From DATMRF01 sp035566435 (GTDB taxonomy: Bacteria > Verrucomicrobiota > Verrucomicrobiia > Limisphaerales > UBA8199): 64,000 nt of DNA. The notes under the pieces were generated by a model. That model was not told the origin of the DNA and searched no databases. It was given only the letters and a program-made list of their open reading frames with translations. The translations under genes and the position numbers were made by a program. Position 1 is the stretch's first letter, and the number at the start of each line of letters is the position of its first letter. The stretch is from NCBI GenBank assembly GCA_035566435.1, contig DATMRF010000034.1:1-64000 (forward strand), given 5' to 3'. Shown in pieces: positions 8,777-17,557 of the stretch.

Positions 8777-11389
8777 GTGGCTTTGAAGCGCCTCCTCTCC
8801 TTGCACCTGCTCTGCGCCTTGACATTCGCCTTGCGCGCAGCCAGCCCCGACGCGCGCATCACCGATGAAAACCCTCTGGCGCTGCCCCTACCTGGCGCTT
8901 ATCAACTACGCATTCTCTCTTCCAATCTGCTGGAACTGACGCGCATCACCACCAAAGCACCGTTGCCAGCGAGACCGAACGAATGGGATTTCGTGGATGC
9001 CGATGGCCGCGCGCATCTTCCGAACGCATCGGAGTTCATCGTACTGGCAGGCGAGACGAAGATCGGCGTACAAACTGTCGGCTTCAAACGCCGCGTGCTT
9101 TACGCGCCGCTGGCCCGGCGTGATTTGCGCATAGCCAACTATCTTTATCTGCAACTGAAAGGCATGATCTCTGGCGGACAAACCGTAGAAGTAAAGAATC
9201 CTTCCGTGAAATTTTGGCCCGCTAACATGAGCTTTGCCGCGACCATGGAACCGCTTCGTTATAGCCCGGCAATCCATGTGAACGAGGTGGGTTATCTTCC
9301 GGCATTTCCCAAGAAGGCGATGATCGGTTTCTTTCTCGGCAGCCTAGGCGAGATGGATGTGCCGGCGGAAATCGGTTTTCAACTCACTGACGCGCAGACG
9401 GGCGCGGCCGTCCATCGAGGTAAACTGATACACCGGCGCGACGTGGGTTTCGACTATGCGCCCTATCAACAAGTTCTCGAAGCGGACTTCAGTGATTTCA
9501 AAACGCCCGGCCAATATCGCCTCACTGTCTCCGGACTCGGCGCGTCGTTTCCATTTTTCATTCATGAGGGCGTTGCGGCGGCTTTCGCTCGGGCTTATGC
9601 CCTCGGCCTCTATCACCAACGCTGCGGCACGAGCAACGCGCTGCCCTTCACGCGTTTCGTTCACGACGCCTGCCACATCGCTCCGCCAGAGGTGCCGACG
9701 GCGCAGTTCACGAACATGGTTGGGTTCCTCGCCCGGGTGACGGCTGATTATACGAACAATCCGCGCCACACTGCCCCGCAACTCAAGGACTTTGATTCGA
9801 GCCTTTACCCGTTCGTGAAACACGGGAAGGTGGATGTCTCGGGTGGCCATCACGACGCGGGCGACTACAGCAAATATACGATCAACAGCGCGGCCCTCAT
9901 TCACACGCTCGTCTTCGCCGCGGATGCGCTGCCTGGTGTTGGCGAGTTAGACAACCTCGGTCTTCCGGAAAGCGGGGATGGCAAGAGCGACGTGTTGCAG
10001 GAGGCGAAATGGGAGGCGGATTTTCTCGCGAAGATGCAAGACGATGACGGCGGGTTCTATTTTCTGGTCTATCCGCAAAACCGAGAATACGAGAACAACG
10101 TTCTGCCCGACCAGGGAGATCCGCAAATCGTGTGGCCGAAAAACACCGCCGCTACCGCCGCGGCCGTTGCGGCGCTCGCCCAAGCGTCGTCGTCGCCGCT
10201 CTTCAAGAAACAATTTCCCGAAGCAGCGGCCGTCTATTTGGAGAAAGCGAAGAAGGGTTGGGAGTTCCTGGACCGCGCGGTTGCGAAGTTCGGCAACGAG
10301 GGCGCGTATCAGAAAATCACGCACTACGGCAATGATTTCATGCACGACGACGAACTCGCCTGGGCCGCGTGCGAATTGTTTCTGGCGACCGGCGACGAAT
10401 CGTTTCACAAAAAATTGCTCCACTCGTTCCAGCCGGGGGATGATCGCATACGCCGCTGGGGTTGGTGGCGGTTGTATGAAGGATACGGCCGCGCGATCCG
10501 CAGCTATGCGCTCGCGGTCAAGAGCGGGAGGGCCAGGAAGGCACAACTCGATCAGTTCTTTTTGAGGGCCTGCGAAGCCGAGGTTGTGGCTGCTGCTGAT
10601 GATCAACTTCGTTGGTCGCGGCAAAGCGCTTACGGAACAAGCTTTCCAACGGAAACAAAACGTTATCGCGGCGGCGGTTGGTATTTTTCGTTGGACCAGG
10701 CCTTTGACCTTGCAGTCGCCTGCGCGCTGGATCATCCCGTAATGAGCGATCCGCGTCCGAAATACGTTGAAGCGATTCTGGAAAACCTGAATTTCGAAGG
10801 TGGCTGCAATCCCGTCAACGTCTGTTATCTTACCGGCCTTGGATGGGAACGCCAGCGCGAGATCGTCCATCAGTACGCTCAGAACGATCGCCGCATTCTC
10901 CCTCCGAGCGGGATCCCCATAGGCAACCTTCAAAGCGGGTTTGGCTGGCTGGACTTTTACCGCGAAGAACTCGGCGCGCTGAGCTTCCCGTGGGACGGCG
11001 CGAAGGAACATCCTTATCCGCTCTACGACCGATGGGGTGACAGTTTCAACCTGCAGACCGAGTTCGTGGTCGTGAACCAGGCGCGCGCACTGGCCACCGC
11101 CGCATGGCTGATGGCGCAGACGCCGCTGAGGAATCAACCCTGGAGGTCCGCCCCAGCGACGATTGAATTTGCAACGGTCGGGCCGTCCCAGGTCGCAACT
11201 TTGAAAACATCGGTCGACTTGAGCCAAGCGCGAATCGTGTGGGAGGCGCAGGACCGCGAACCGCTCTTCGGCGACCGAATGTCGCTGACGAACGCGGCCG
11301 GGTGGATTGAAGCCGAAGCGCAATTGCCCGATGGCCGCCGCGTTTTCGGCGTAACAAATCTATCCGCGCATGCGCACCTTCCGCGTTGA
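8777..11389 (+). CDS. Second secreted family 9 glycoside hydrolase, paralogue of the first
   Basis: GH9 catalytic protein lacking the Calx-beta domain and the C-terminal modules of its neighbour. The frame is open from 8657, but the GTG at 8777 puts a clean signal peptide first (VALKRLLSLHLLCALTFALR) and is preferred. The beta domain (DENPLALPLPGAYQLRIL), the Ig-like domain (HVNEVGYLPAFPKKAM) and the catalytic domain align block by block with the protein at 2796. Catalytic residues are Asp360 and Asp363 in HDAGDYSKY and Glu762 in FNLQTEFVVV. The pair arose by duplication. This copy ends soon after a short beta segment (AEAQLPDGRRVFG) and has no RFYRI tail, so the two probably differ in attachment to the cell or substrate. 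Confidence 0.88.
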   Translation: MALKRLLSLHLLCALTFALRAASPDARITDENPLALPLPGAYQLRILSSNLLELTRITTKAPLPARPNEWDFVDADGRAHLPNASEFIVLAGETKIGVQTVGFKRRVLYAPLARRDLRIANYLYLQLKGMISGGQTVEVKNPSVKFWPANMSFAATMEPLRYSPAIHVNEVGYLPAFPKKAMIGFFLGSLGEMDVPAEIGFQLTDAQTGAAVHRGKLIHRRDVGFDYAPYQQVLEADFSDFKTPGQYRLTVSGLGASFPFFIHEGVAAAFARAYALGLYHQRCGTSNALPFTRFVHDACHIAPPEVPTAQFTNMVGFLARVTADYTNNPRHTAPQLKDFDSSLYPFVKHGKVDVSGGHHDAGDYSKYTINSAALIHTLVFAADALPGVGELDNLGLPESGDGKSDVLQEAKWEADFLAKMQDDDGGFYFLVYPQNREYENNVLPDQGDPQIVWPKNTAATAAAVAALAQASSSPLFKKQFPEAAAVYLEKAKKGWEFLDRAVAKFGNEGAYQKITHYGNDFMHDDELAWAACELFLATGDESFHKKLLHSFQPGDDRIRRWGWWRLYEGYGRAIRSYALAVKSGRARKAQLDQFFLRACEAEVVAAADDQLRWSRQSAYGTSFPTETKRYRGGGWYFSLDQAFDLAVACALDHPVMSDPRPKYVEAILENLNFEGGCNPVNVCYLTGLGWERQREIVHQYAQNDRRILPPSGIPIGNLQSGFGWLDFYREELGALSFPWDGAKEHPYPLYDRWGDSFNLQTEFVVVNQARALATAAWLMAQTPLRNQPWRSAPATIEFATVGPSQVATLKTSVDLSQARIVWEAQDREPLFGDRMSLTNAAGWIEAEAQLPDGRRVFGVTNLSAHAHLPR

Positions 11390-11576
11390 AGCTTTGAGGG
11401 ATTCTCTGTAGTGCGCCCACCTCTCGCCGGCCTCCACGGCGCCCTGGCGGTTCACGCGCGGCAGCGGCCAATGAATCGCTGGGGTCTTCTCCCATGCGGC
11501 GAGAGGTCTTCCCCCACCTGTCAGAATACCACTCACGCTCTTACGTTGATCTGTTCGTTGAAAGCGAACTGGAGTC

Positions 11577-12779
11577 ATGAGAATACTATTTGTTCACGAG
11601 CGTTTCGGCGCCTTCGGCGGCGCGGAGGCGAATGTCCTCGCCACGGCCACCGAGCTCAAAGAGCGGGGCCATAGCGTCGGCATTCTCCACGGCCCATACA
11701 CCGGCAAAGGTGAGGCCGCGTGGCTGAGCACATTTGAGCATCGCTTTCCTTTCGCACGGGGTAGCGAGCCTGCAACCGAGCCGGCAGCGCGTGAAAGTTT
11801 TCAACCCGAGCTGATTTACATCCACAAGTTGTCCAACCTGGAATTGCTTGAAAACCTGCTCGACTCGGGCACGCCGATCATCCGCATGGTCCACGACCAC
11901 GACCTCTATTGCATGAGGAGCTACAAGTACAATTACTTCACCCGCCACATCTGCGACCGGGCGTTGTCGCCGTTCTGCATTTTTCCCTGCGGCGCGTTTA
12001 TCGCGCGCGATCGCGACGGCGCGTTCCCGCTGAAATGGGTAAGTTACACCGCGAAGGTTCGCGAGCTCGAGTTGAACCGGAGATGCGAGCGCCTAATTGT
12101 TGCTACACAGTTCATGAAGGATGAACTCCTGCGCAACCGCTTCGACTCGAACAAAATCGAAATGCACCCGCCGGTGCCGCTGAGCGGCGACCCCTCCTCG
12201 GGAAGTTCGTTCAGCGATCGAAATTACATCATCTACGCCGGCCAGATTATACGCGGCAAAGGCGTTGACGCGCTGCTGGAATCGCTGGCGCTGGTCAGGG
12301 TTCCGTTCACGTGTTTGATTTTCGGGGATGGCGAGCACCGCCGGTTTTGTGAAAGGCTGAGCCACAAACTAGGGCTGGCGAACCGGGTGTTCTTCAAAGG
12401 CTATGTGCCGCCGGACGAGATCGCGATTTCCTACCGCGAAGGCAGCGTCGCAGTCATCAGTTCGGTCTGGCCGGAACCGTTCGGCGCGGTGGGTCTGGAG
12501 GCGATGCGCTTCGGATTGCCCGTCGTTGCGTTCGACGCGGGTGGCATCAAAGACTGGCTCATCGACGGTCACAACGGATTTCTAGTGCCCTGGATGGACC
12601 GCGTGGCATTCGCAGCGCGGGTAGAGGAACTGCTCGGCGACAAGGCGCTGGCCCGGCAAATGGGCGAGCGCGGACGCCAGTTGGTGGCCGAACAATACGA
12701 GTTTTCAGAATACATCAGCGGCTTGGAACAGCTCTTTGCGCGAGTGGTCGGAGAACCGGCCTTCGCGGCTGTCGCATGA
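11577..12779 (+). CDS. Glycosyltransferase family 4 (GT-B fold)
   Basis: Retaining GT4 enzyme predicted to add a sugar to a lipid-linked glycan in the cytoplasm. The N-terminus MRILFVHERFGAFGGAE is the acceptor-side Rossmann start; the C-terminal donor domain has the usual EPFGAVGLEAMRFGLPVV block with the E-x7-E motif and the DAGGIKDWL loop. The length of 400 residues is normal. A GGAG lies just before the ATG. It opens a plus-strand unit that runs to 17557, and its stop overlaps the next start by four bases (ATGA), which indicates translational coupling. Donor and acceptor cannot be told from sequence. Confidence 0.88.
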   Translation: MRILFVHERFGAFGGAEANVLATATELKERGHSVGILHGPYTGKGEAAWLSTFEHRFPFARGSEPATEPAARESFQPELIYIHKLSNLELLENLLDSGTPIIRMVHDHDLYCMRSYKYNYFTRHICDRALSPFCIFPCGAFIARDRDGAFPLKWVSYTAKVRELELNRRCERLIVATQFMKDELLRNRFDSNKIEMHPPVPLSGDPSSGSSFSDRNYIIYAGQIIRGKGVDALLESLALVRVPFTCLIFGDGEHRRFCERLSHKLGLANRVFFKGYVPPDEIAISYREGSVAVISSVWPEPFGAVGLEAMRFGLPVVAFDAGGIKDWLIDGHNGFLVPWMDRVAFAARVEELLGDKALARQMGERGRQLVAEQYEFSEYISGLEQLFARVVGEPAFAAVA

Positions 12780-13471
12780 GGGCCAAATCGTCATCCAAAC
12801 TGGTCGCGCTCGTGGGTGGGAGCGGCGCGGGCAAAAGCTGGCTGGCGGCTCGCCTGCACCGGGCATTTGGCGACGAGGCAACGGCGCTGTCGCTGGACGA
12901 CTTTTACTGCGATCTCTCGCACTTGAGACTTTCAGAGCGAGAAAAGGTCAACTTTGATTGTCCCGACTCAATTGACTGGCCACTGTTCGAAGGCGTGCTT
13001 CGCAAACTTCGAAACGGCCTAGCGGCGTTGACGCCCCGCTACTGTTTTTCCTCCCACACTCGACTAACCGAGCGGGAGGCGCGCAGTCCGCGACCGTTCC
13101 TTTTCGTGGAAGGTTTGTGGCTTCTGTGGCTTCCGCGCGTGAGAGAACTTTTCGACCTTCGGGTCTTCCTGGATTGCCCTGGCTCTTTGCGTTGGCAAAG
13201 ACGGTTTGCGCGCGACCTCAAGGAGCGGGGTCGCACAACGGATTCGATCTGCGAACAATTTTTGAACGTTGTTGCGCCGATGCACAACCGTTTTGTCGAG
13301 GTACAGAAGACCTGGGCTGATCTCGTCATCGAACAGCCCATTCGCCAAGCCGAGCTCAGCCGATTGATCGCAACGATTCGCGCTTTGAGGGCTGAGCCAG
13401 CGCCGACGCCCTTAAAGATGACCGGTTCGCGGGCAGCGACGCCGGCGGCCGAGGCACTTCAATCCTTATGA
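12776..13471 (+). CDS. Uridine-kinase-like P-loop kinase
   Basis: Belongs to the uridine kinase/phosphoribulokinase-like P-loop group. Walker A GGSGAGKSW sits at residues 14-22, then LSLDDFY (the substrate-site DDFY signature) near 45, an FDCPDSIDW segment equivalent to FDHPDAFD of uridine kinases, and an FVEGLWLL Walker-B-type strand near 110. An RRFARDLKERGRT arginine lid follows. It overlaps both neighbours by four bases within a glycan-synthesis unit, which is unusual for a salvage enzyme. It could supply UMP or phosphorylate another small substrate used by the locus; the actual substrate is unknown. Confidence 0.75.
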   Translation: MRAKSSSKLVALVGGSGAGKSWLAARLHRAFGDEATALSLDDFYCDLSHLRLSEREKVNFDCPDSIDWPLFEGVLRKLRNGLAALTPRYCFSSHTRLTEREARSPRPFLFVEGLWLLWLPRVRELFDLRVFLDCPGSLRWQRRFARDLKERGRTTDSICEQFLNVVAPMHNRFVEVQKTWADLVIEQPIRQAELSRLIATIRALRAEPAPTPLKMTGSRAATPAAEALQSL

Positions 13472-14202
13472 ACATCCACACCTTGAATCCGTATTCTGAA
13501 CGGTTCGGTCAAATCGCCGTTGCGCGGACAACCCTGGAACGCCAATGGCTGAACTGGAGCGTTCTGTGGCGTCGCTGGTTTCTGCGCTGGCTTGCCGGAA
13601 ACGGCGAAAGAATGAAACGCGCGTTCGATATCGTTGGCAGCAGCGCGTTTCTCCTCGTCTTCAGCCCGCTGTATCTAGTGCTGGCGCTGGTGGTGAAACT
13701 CGAAGATCGCGGACCGGTGTTTTTCGGCCAGACGCGCGTTGGGCGTTTCGGTGAAAAACTGCAGATGCACAAATTCCGCTCGATGCGGCTAAATGCCGAA
13801 GCTGAATTTGAAAAGTTGCTCGCCCAAAATGAAAATGCCGAAGGAGTCACGTTCAAGATGAAGAACGATCCACGCATCACCCGTGTCGGCAAATGGCTGC
13901 GCCGATTTTCGCTCGATGAACTGCCGCAATTCTTCGACGTGCTGAAGGGCAAGATGTCCCTCGTCGGCCCGCGGCCGTCGACCCCGCGCGAAGTGGCGCT
14001 CTACTCGCCTGCCGATCGGCGTCGCCTCGCCGTGAAACCCGGCATCACCTGTTTCTGGCAGGTGAGCGGACGGAGCAACATTGATTTCTCCGGCCAGGTG
14101 AAACTCGACGTACAATACATCGAAGCGGCGGGCCTTTGGGTGGACCTCAAGATTCTGATTCGAACCGTGCGGGCGGTTGTGGCTGGAAATGGAGCCTCTT
14201 AA
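13468..14202 (+). CDS. Polyprenyl-phosphate sugar-1-phosphate transferase (initiating sugar transferase)
   Basis: Member of the bacterial sugar transferase family (PF02397) that moves a sugar-1-phosphate from a nucleotide sugar to undecaprenyl phosphate, starting the repeat unit. One hydrophobic segment (SSAFLLVFSPLYLVLALVV, about residues 63-81) precedes the catalytic core. KFRSM, TRVGKWLRRFSLDELPQ, VGPRP and GITCFWQVSGRS are the standard motifs. It has only the catalytic half, without the four-helix N-terminal domain of WcaJ-type proteins. Its start overlaps the kinase gene (ATGA) and its stop overlaps the next start (TAATG). Confidence 0.92.
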   Translation: MNIHTLNPYSERFGQIAVARTTLERQWLNWSVLWRRWFLRWLAGNGERMKRAFDIVGSSAFLLVFSPLYLVLALVVKLEDRGPVFFGQTRVGRFGEKLQMHKFRSMRLNAEAEFEKLLAQNENAEGVTFKMKNDPRITRVGKWLRRFSLDELPQFFDVLKGKMSLVGPRPSTPREVALYSPADRRRLAVKPGITCFWQVSGRSNIDFSGQVKLDVQYIEAAGLWVDLKILIRTVRAVVAGNGAS

Positions 14203-15065
14203 TGAAAGCCTTGTTAATCTGCCCCGGCGAACACACCGGCGTCGCCGCGCTGACGGAGTTTTCGCCGCTCCCGAACCTTCCAATTCTTGGCAAGAGCCTC
14301 GTGGAGTATTGGCTCGCACATCTGGCAACCCTGGGGGCGAAGGAAGTTCTGGTTTTGGCTGCGGACCGCGCGGACGAGGTGCGCGCTGGGGTAGGGGACG
14401 GCGCGCGCTGGGGTTTGCGCGTGATCGTGCAATCCGAGCGGCGCGAACTGACAATTGAGGAGGCGCGGGCCAAACATCAAGACGATCAGGCGGCATGGCT
14501 TCCGGCGCCAAACGAGGTCATCCTGCTGGACCATTTGCCGAGCCTGCCGCACTTGCCGCTCTTCACGAGCTATGCGGATTGGTTCGCTGCAATGCGGGCG
14601 TTGCTGCCGCGCGCTTTGACGCCGGATCGCATCGGCGTGCGTGAGGTGACAGCCGGAGTGTGGGTTGGATTGCGCGCTCACATTGCCTCGGGCGCGAAAC
14701 TCATCGCGCCCTGCTGGGTCGGCGAAAGAGCCTGGATCGAAGCGGGCGCGACGATCGGGCCGAACGCGGTGCTTGAAAGGGAAGTCTTCATTGCCCGTGG
14801 GGCGGAAGTTTCCCACAGCATGATCGGCCCCAAGACCTTCGTAGGCCAGTTCACCGAGGTTCGCAATTCCATCGCCTGGGGCAGCACGCTGGTCAACTGG
14901 GAACGTGATTCATGCTTGAAAGTTCCAGACGCGTTTCTGCTTTGCTCGCGTGAACCTCCTCGGGCCCCCCCGGCTCCGGCGAGAATGCCCGCGAAGCAAC
15001 GGCTTCGCGAATATGGCCGCGAATTACCGACCTCGGCGTTTGCTGAATTCGATCCACCACGTTGA
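14202..15065 (+). CDS. Degenerate nucleotidyltransferase-like protein with left-handed beta-helix
   Basis: The first half looks like a sugar-nucleotide pyrophosphorylase fold (MKALLICPGEHTG, then PNLPILGKSLVEYWLAHL, then GAKEVLVLAADRADEV). The usual G-x-G-x-R-x-x-P-x-T nucleotide loop is replaced by CPGEHTGVAAL and the metal-binding aspartate is not evident. The second half (about residues 150-250) has hexapeptide-type turns (SGAKLIAPCWVGERAWIEAG, IGPNAVLEREVFIARGAEV) typical of a left-handed parallel beta-helix as in GlmU/GlgC-like proteins. It may be a scaffold or acyltransferase-like partner rather than an active pyrophosphorylase. It is coupled to the sugar transferase by TAATG. Confidence 0.6.
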   Translation: MKALLICPGEHTGVAALTEFSPLPNLPILGKSLVEYWLAHLATLGAKEVLVLAADRADEVRAGVGDGARWGLRVIVQSERRELTIEEARAKHQDDQAAWLPAPNEVILLDHLPSLPHLPLFTSYADWFAAMRALLPRALTPDRIGVREVTAGVWVGLRAHIASGAKLIAPCWVGERAWIEAGATIGPNAVLEREVFIARGAEVSHSMIGPKTFVGQFTEVRNSIAWGSTLVNWERDSCLKVPDAFLLCSREPPRAPPAPARMPAKQRLREYGRELPTSAFAEFDPPR

Positions 15066-15067
15066 TC

Positions 15068-15409
15068 ATGGACATTAGCCGGCAGAACGGGACGTTGAGT
15101 GTGTCTGGCATTCGCGAATTGAACTCAGCCAACGCGAATTCATTTCGCTCTGCCGTCGCCACGGCCTTGTCGCACGACCTTCAGGCGGTTGAAATTGACC
15201 TGTCCCAAACTCGAACCGTGGACGGCATGGGTCTGGGTGCGCTGGTGTCGCTCTATGAAACGGCCAAGAAAGACGGGAACCGGGAACACATCGCGTTTCG
15301 CCTGACAAATCCCAGGCCATCGGTGCAGCAGATGATCGAGTTGGCGCGGCTGCACCATCTGTTTGAGATAGCGCCGCCGGCCGGCACCCCGGACGACGCG
15401 CTCTCGTAG
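15068..15409 (+). CDS. STAS-domain protein (anti-sigma-factor-antagonist-like) without the usual phospho-serine
   Basis: A single STAS domain of 113 residues. ATG at 15068 is preferred over a TTG at 15062 that overlaps the preceding stop. The core LQAVEIDLSQTRTVDGMGLG corresponds to the SpoIIAA signature, in which the phosphorylated serine sits in D-S-S-G-L-G; here the tetrapeptide after Asp is GMGL, so both serines are gone. The protein may therefore be constitutively in the unphosphorylated, partner-binding form. No anti-sigma kinase or phosphatase is nearby. Its place inside a glycan operon suggests control of, or protein contact with, the synthesis machinery; that is inference. Confidence 0.75.
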   Translation: MDISRQNGTLSVSGIRELNSANANSFRSAVATALSHDLQAVEIDLSQTRTVDGMGLGALVSLYETAKKDGNREHIAFRLTNPRPSVQQMIELARLHHLFEIAPPAGTPDDALS

Positions 15410-15425
15410 TGAACTGATCCCTCAG

Positions 15426-16709
15426 ATGAAATCGATACTTCCCCTGTTCATCTTCATTGACGCTTGCGGCTGGGAAATCATCAAAGACCATCCCTTCTGC
15501 AACAGCGTTGCGCCGAATCGGCGGCGGCTTGAATCGGTTTTCGGCTACAGCTCGGCGTGCGTGCCGTCCATTCTTTCAGGACGCTGGCCGGACGAGCATC
15601 GCAACTGGTGTTACTTCGTTTACGACCCGAAGCATTCGCCGTTCCGATTGCTGAAACCATTGCAATGGCTGCCCAGGACGATCACCAGCCGGCGAATTGT
15701 CCGCCGCTGGCTGTCAAAGCTGGTGAAAGCGCAATTGAAGTTTCGCGGATACTTCGATCTTTACAATATACCGTTCCAACACATCTCCCTGTTCGACTTT
15801 ACGGAAAAGAAAAGCCCGCTCCGTCCGCGGGGCATGAATTGCGGCGCGAACATCGTCGATTTTCTGGAAGAGTCGGGAATTGCCGGCCACGTCAGCAATC
15901 CGACTCGCAGCGAAACCGACAATTTTGACGCTGTGCTTGAGGACGTAAAAGTGGGCCGCATCGATTTCGCGTTCGTTTATTGGCCGGACCTCGACGGCCT
16001 GCTACATCGCGAGGGCAACCAATCGCCGGAGATTTCGCCGAAACTTCGGGGCTATGAAGAGCGCATCCGCTGGCTGCTCGGGGTCGCGCGGGAGCAGTAT
16101 GAGGAAGTGCGGCTCTACATTTTCAGCGACCACGGCATGGCCAATTGCGACACGCTGCTCGATCTCAAAACCCGCATCGAGGAATTGCCGTTGCGAATGG
16201 GCAAGGACTACGCCGTCGTTTACGATTCAACGATGGCGCGCTTCTGGTTCTTCAATGAGCGCGCGCGCCGCACGGTGGCCGAGACGCTGCGGGAGATCCC
16301 CGAAGGCGCCATTGTTCCCGACGCGGAACTGGCCCGGCTGCACTGCCTGTTTCCAGATCGCTATTTTGGTGAACTGATTTTCCTGCTGCGCGAAGGCGTG
16401 TTGCTTGTGCCCAGCCACATGGGCGAACGGCCCATTCGGGCCATGCATGGTTACCACCCGGAGGAAAAACACAGCTATGCCGCGCTGCTGACCAATCAGC
16501 CGAAAATACCGGATGACGTCACCGCGATTCCGCACATCTATCACCTGATGGTGCGGGACGCGTTACTCGCCCGGGAGCGCAATGGATCCCCGGGCCCGTC
16601 CGAATGGCGCGACAAGAGCCGCATCCCGGAAGCACGGAGAGCGCCCGAGCCAGCTCGCGCCTTCTCGGCCCGTCTTGGCGTTCCATGCGTTGAAGGAGAG
16701 AGGCTATGA
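15426..16709 (+). CDS. Alkaline-phosphatase-superfamily hydrolase (phosphodiesterase/phosphatase-like)
   Basis: The fold of nucleotide pyrophosphatases, phosphoglyceromutases and type I phosphodiesterases. The first metal site is FIDACGW at residues 9-15, the nucleophile region is SSACVPSILSGRWP near residue 42, and a later metal site is FSDHGM near 238, followed by GERPIRAMHGYHPEEKH with metal-binding histidines. There is no signal peptide, so it acts in the cytoplasm. In a glycan locus it may cleave or transfer a phospho-substituent, or clear a nucleotide or lipid intermediate. Its last codons overlap the next gene by ATGA. Confidence 0.72.
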   Translation: MKSILPLFIFIDACGWEIIKDHPFCNSVAPNRRRLESVFGYSSACVPSILSGRWPDEHRNWCYFVYDPKHSPFRLLKPLQWLPRTITSRRIVRRWLSKLVKAQLKFRGYFDLYNIPFQHISLFDFTEKKSPLRPRGMNCGANIVDFLEESGIAGHVSNPTRSETDNFDAVLEDVKVGRIDFAFVYWPDLDGLLHREGNQSPEISPKLRGYEERIRWLLGVAREQYEEVRLYIFSDHGMANCDTLLDLKTRIEELPLRMGKDYAVVYDSTMARFWFFNERARRTVAETLREIPEGAIVPDAELARLHCLFPDRYFGELIFLLREGVLLVPSHMGERPIRAMHGYHPEEKHSYAALLTNQPKIPDDVTAIPHIYHLMVRDALLARERNGSPGPSEWRDKSRIPEARRAPEPARAFSARLGVPCVEGERL

Positions 16710-17557
16710 GCCTCCTAATTCAGAAACCCGCGCGGCTTTTGAAAAACCTCCGCGAGATTCGCGCGCTCGGCGCCGATGGCCCGTCGCGCCGCCGGCTCGC
16801 CGGGAACATGCTTCAGGCAAACTTGAAGCGCGTGCATCACGGCTGGTCCAGCCTGGCCAATCGGGTGCTCGGCACGGCGACGGTCAACGTGCAGCTTCAT
16901 TTTCCTGCGGTCATGCCCTTTTACTATCGCCCGGGGACAACCGATTTGCTGGTGCTGGAGCAAGTGTTTCTGGATCGCGAGTACCACATCGAACCCATCG
17001 CGCCCGAAAGCATCGAATACATCGTGGACCTGGGCAGCAACATTGGCGTGACCGCGATGTTCTGGGCGCAACGATATCCCAATGCACGAATGGTGTTGGT
17101 CGAGCCAGACCCGGACAATTTTGAATTGCTGCACCGCAACACCGCCGCGTTTCAGCACCGTTGCACGTTGCTCAACGCCGCCGTGTCGGATCGGCGCGGC
17201 GTCGCCGGGTTCTTCCGCAGCGAGCGCGAATACGGGCATTCGATTCTCAGGACGGACGATTGCGTGGCCGAAATTGAGGTCAAGACGCTAACGATGTCCG
17301 ACGTTCTCAGCGAAGGGAGATTTCCGCGGGTGGATTTGTTGAAGATGGACATCGAAGGCGGCGAGAGCCTCGTGATGCCGACCATTGGAACCTGGAAGTA
17401 CGCGCCGCGCTATCTGATTGCCGAACTCCACCCGCCGTATGATTTCAATGCCTTCACGGAACACTGCCGATCCGCCGGGTTGCGAACGACGCAATCGCCG
17501 GATGAAGAATTCCGATGCAATCTGCCTTTTGCCGCCCGCGCGCCCACCTTTAATTAA
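16706..17557 (+). CDS. FkbM-family SAM-dependent methyltransferase
   Basis: Class I methyltransferase of the FkbM type, which O-methylates sugars in many glycan clusters. Motif I reads YIVDLGSNIGVTAMFWAQ (about residues 110-127), the acidic strand end is MVLVEPDPDNFELL, and KMDIEGGE is the FkbM hallmark near residue 215. A strong GGAGAG sequence lies just ahead of the ATG, whose last base pair is shared with the upstream stop (ATGA). It ends the plus-strand unit and its 3' end overlaps the convergent DUF2334 gene by eight bases. Confidence 0.88.
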   Translation: MSLLIQKPARLLKNLREIRALGADGPSRRRLAGNMLQANLKRVHHGWSSLANRVLGTATVNVQLHFPAVMPFYYRPGTTDLLVLEQVFLDREYHIEPIAPESIEYIVDLGSNIGVTAMFWAQRYPNARMVLVEPDPDNFELLHRNTAAFQHRCTLLNAAVSDRRGVAGFFRSEREYGHSILRTDDCVAEIEVKTLTMSDVLSEGRFPRVDLLKMDIEGGESLVMPTIGTWKYAPRYLIAELHPPYDFNAFTEHCRSAGLRTTQSPDEEFRCNLPFAARAPTFN

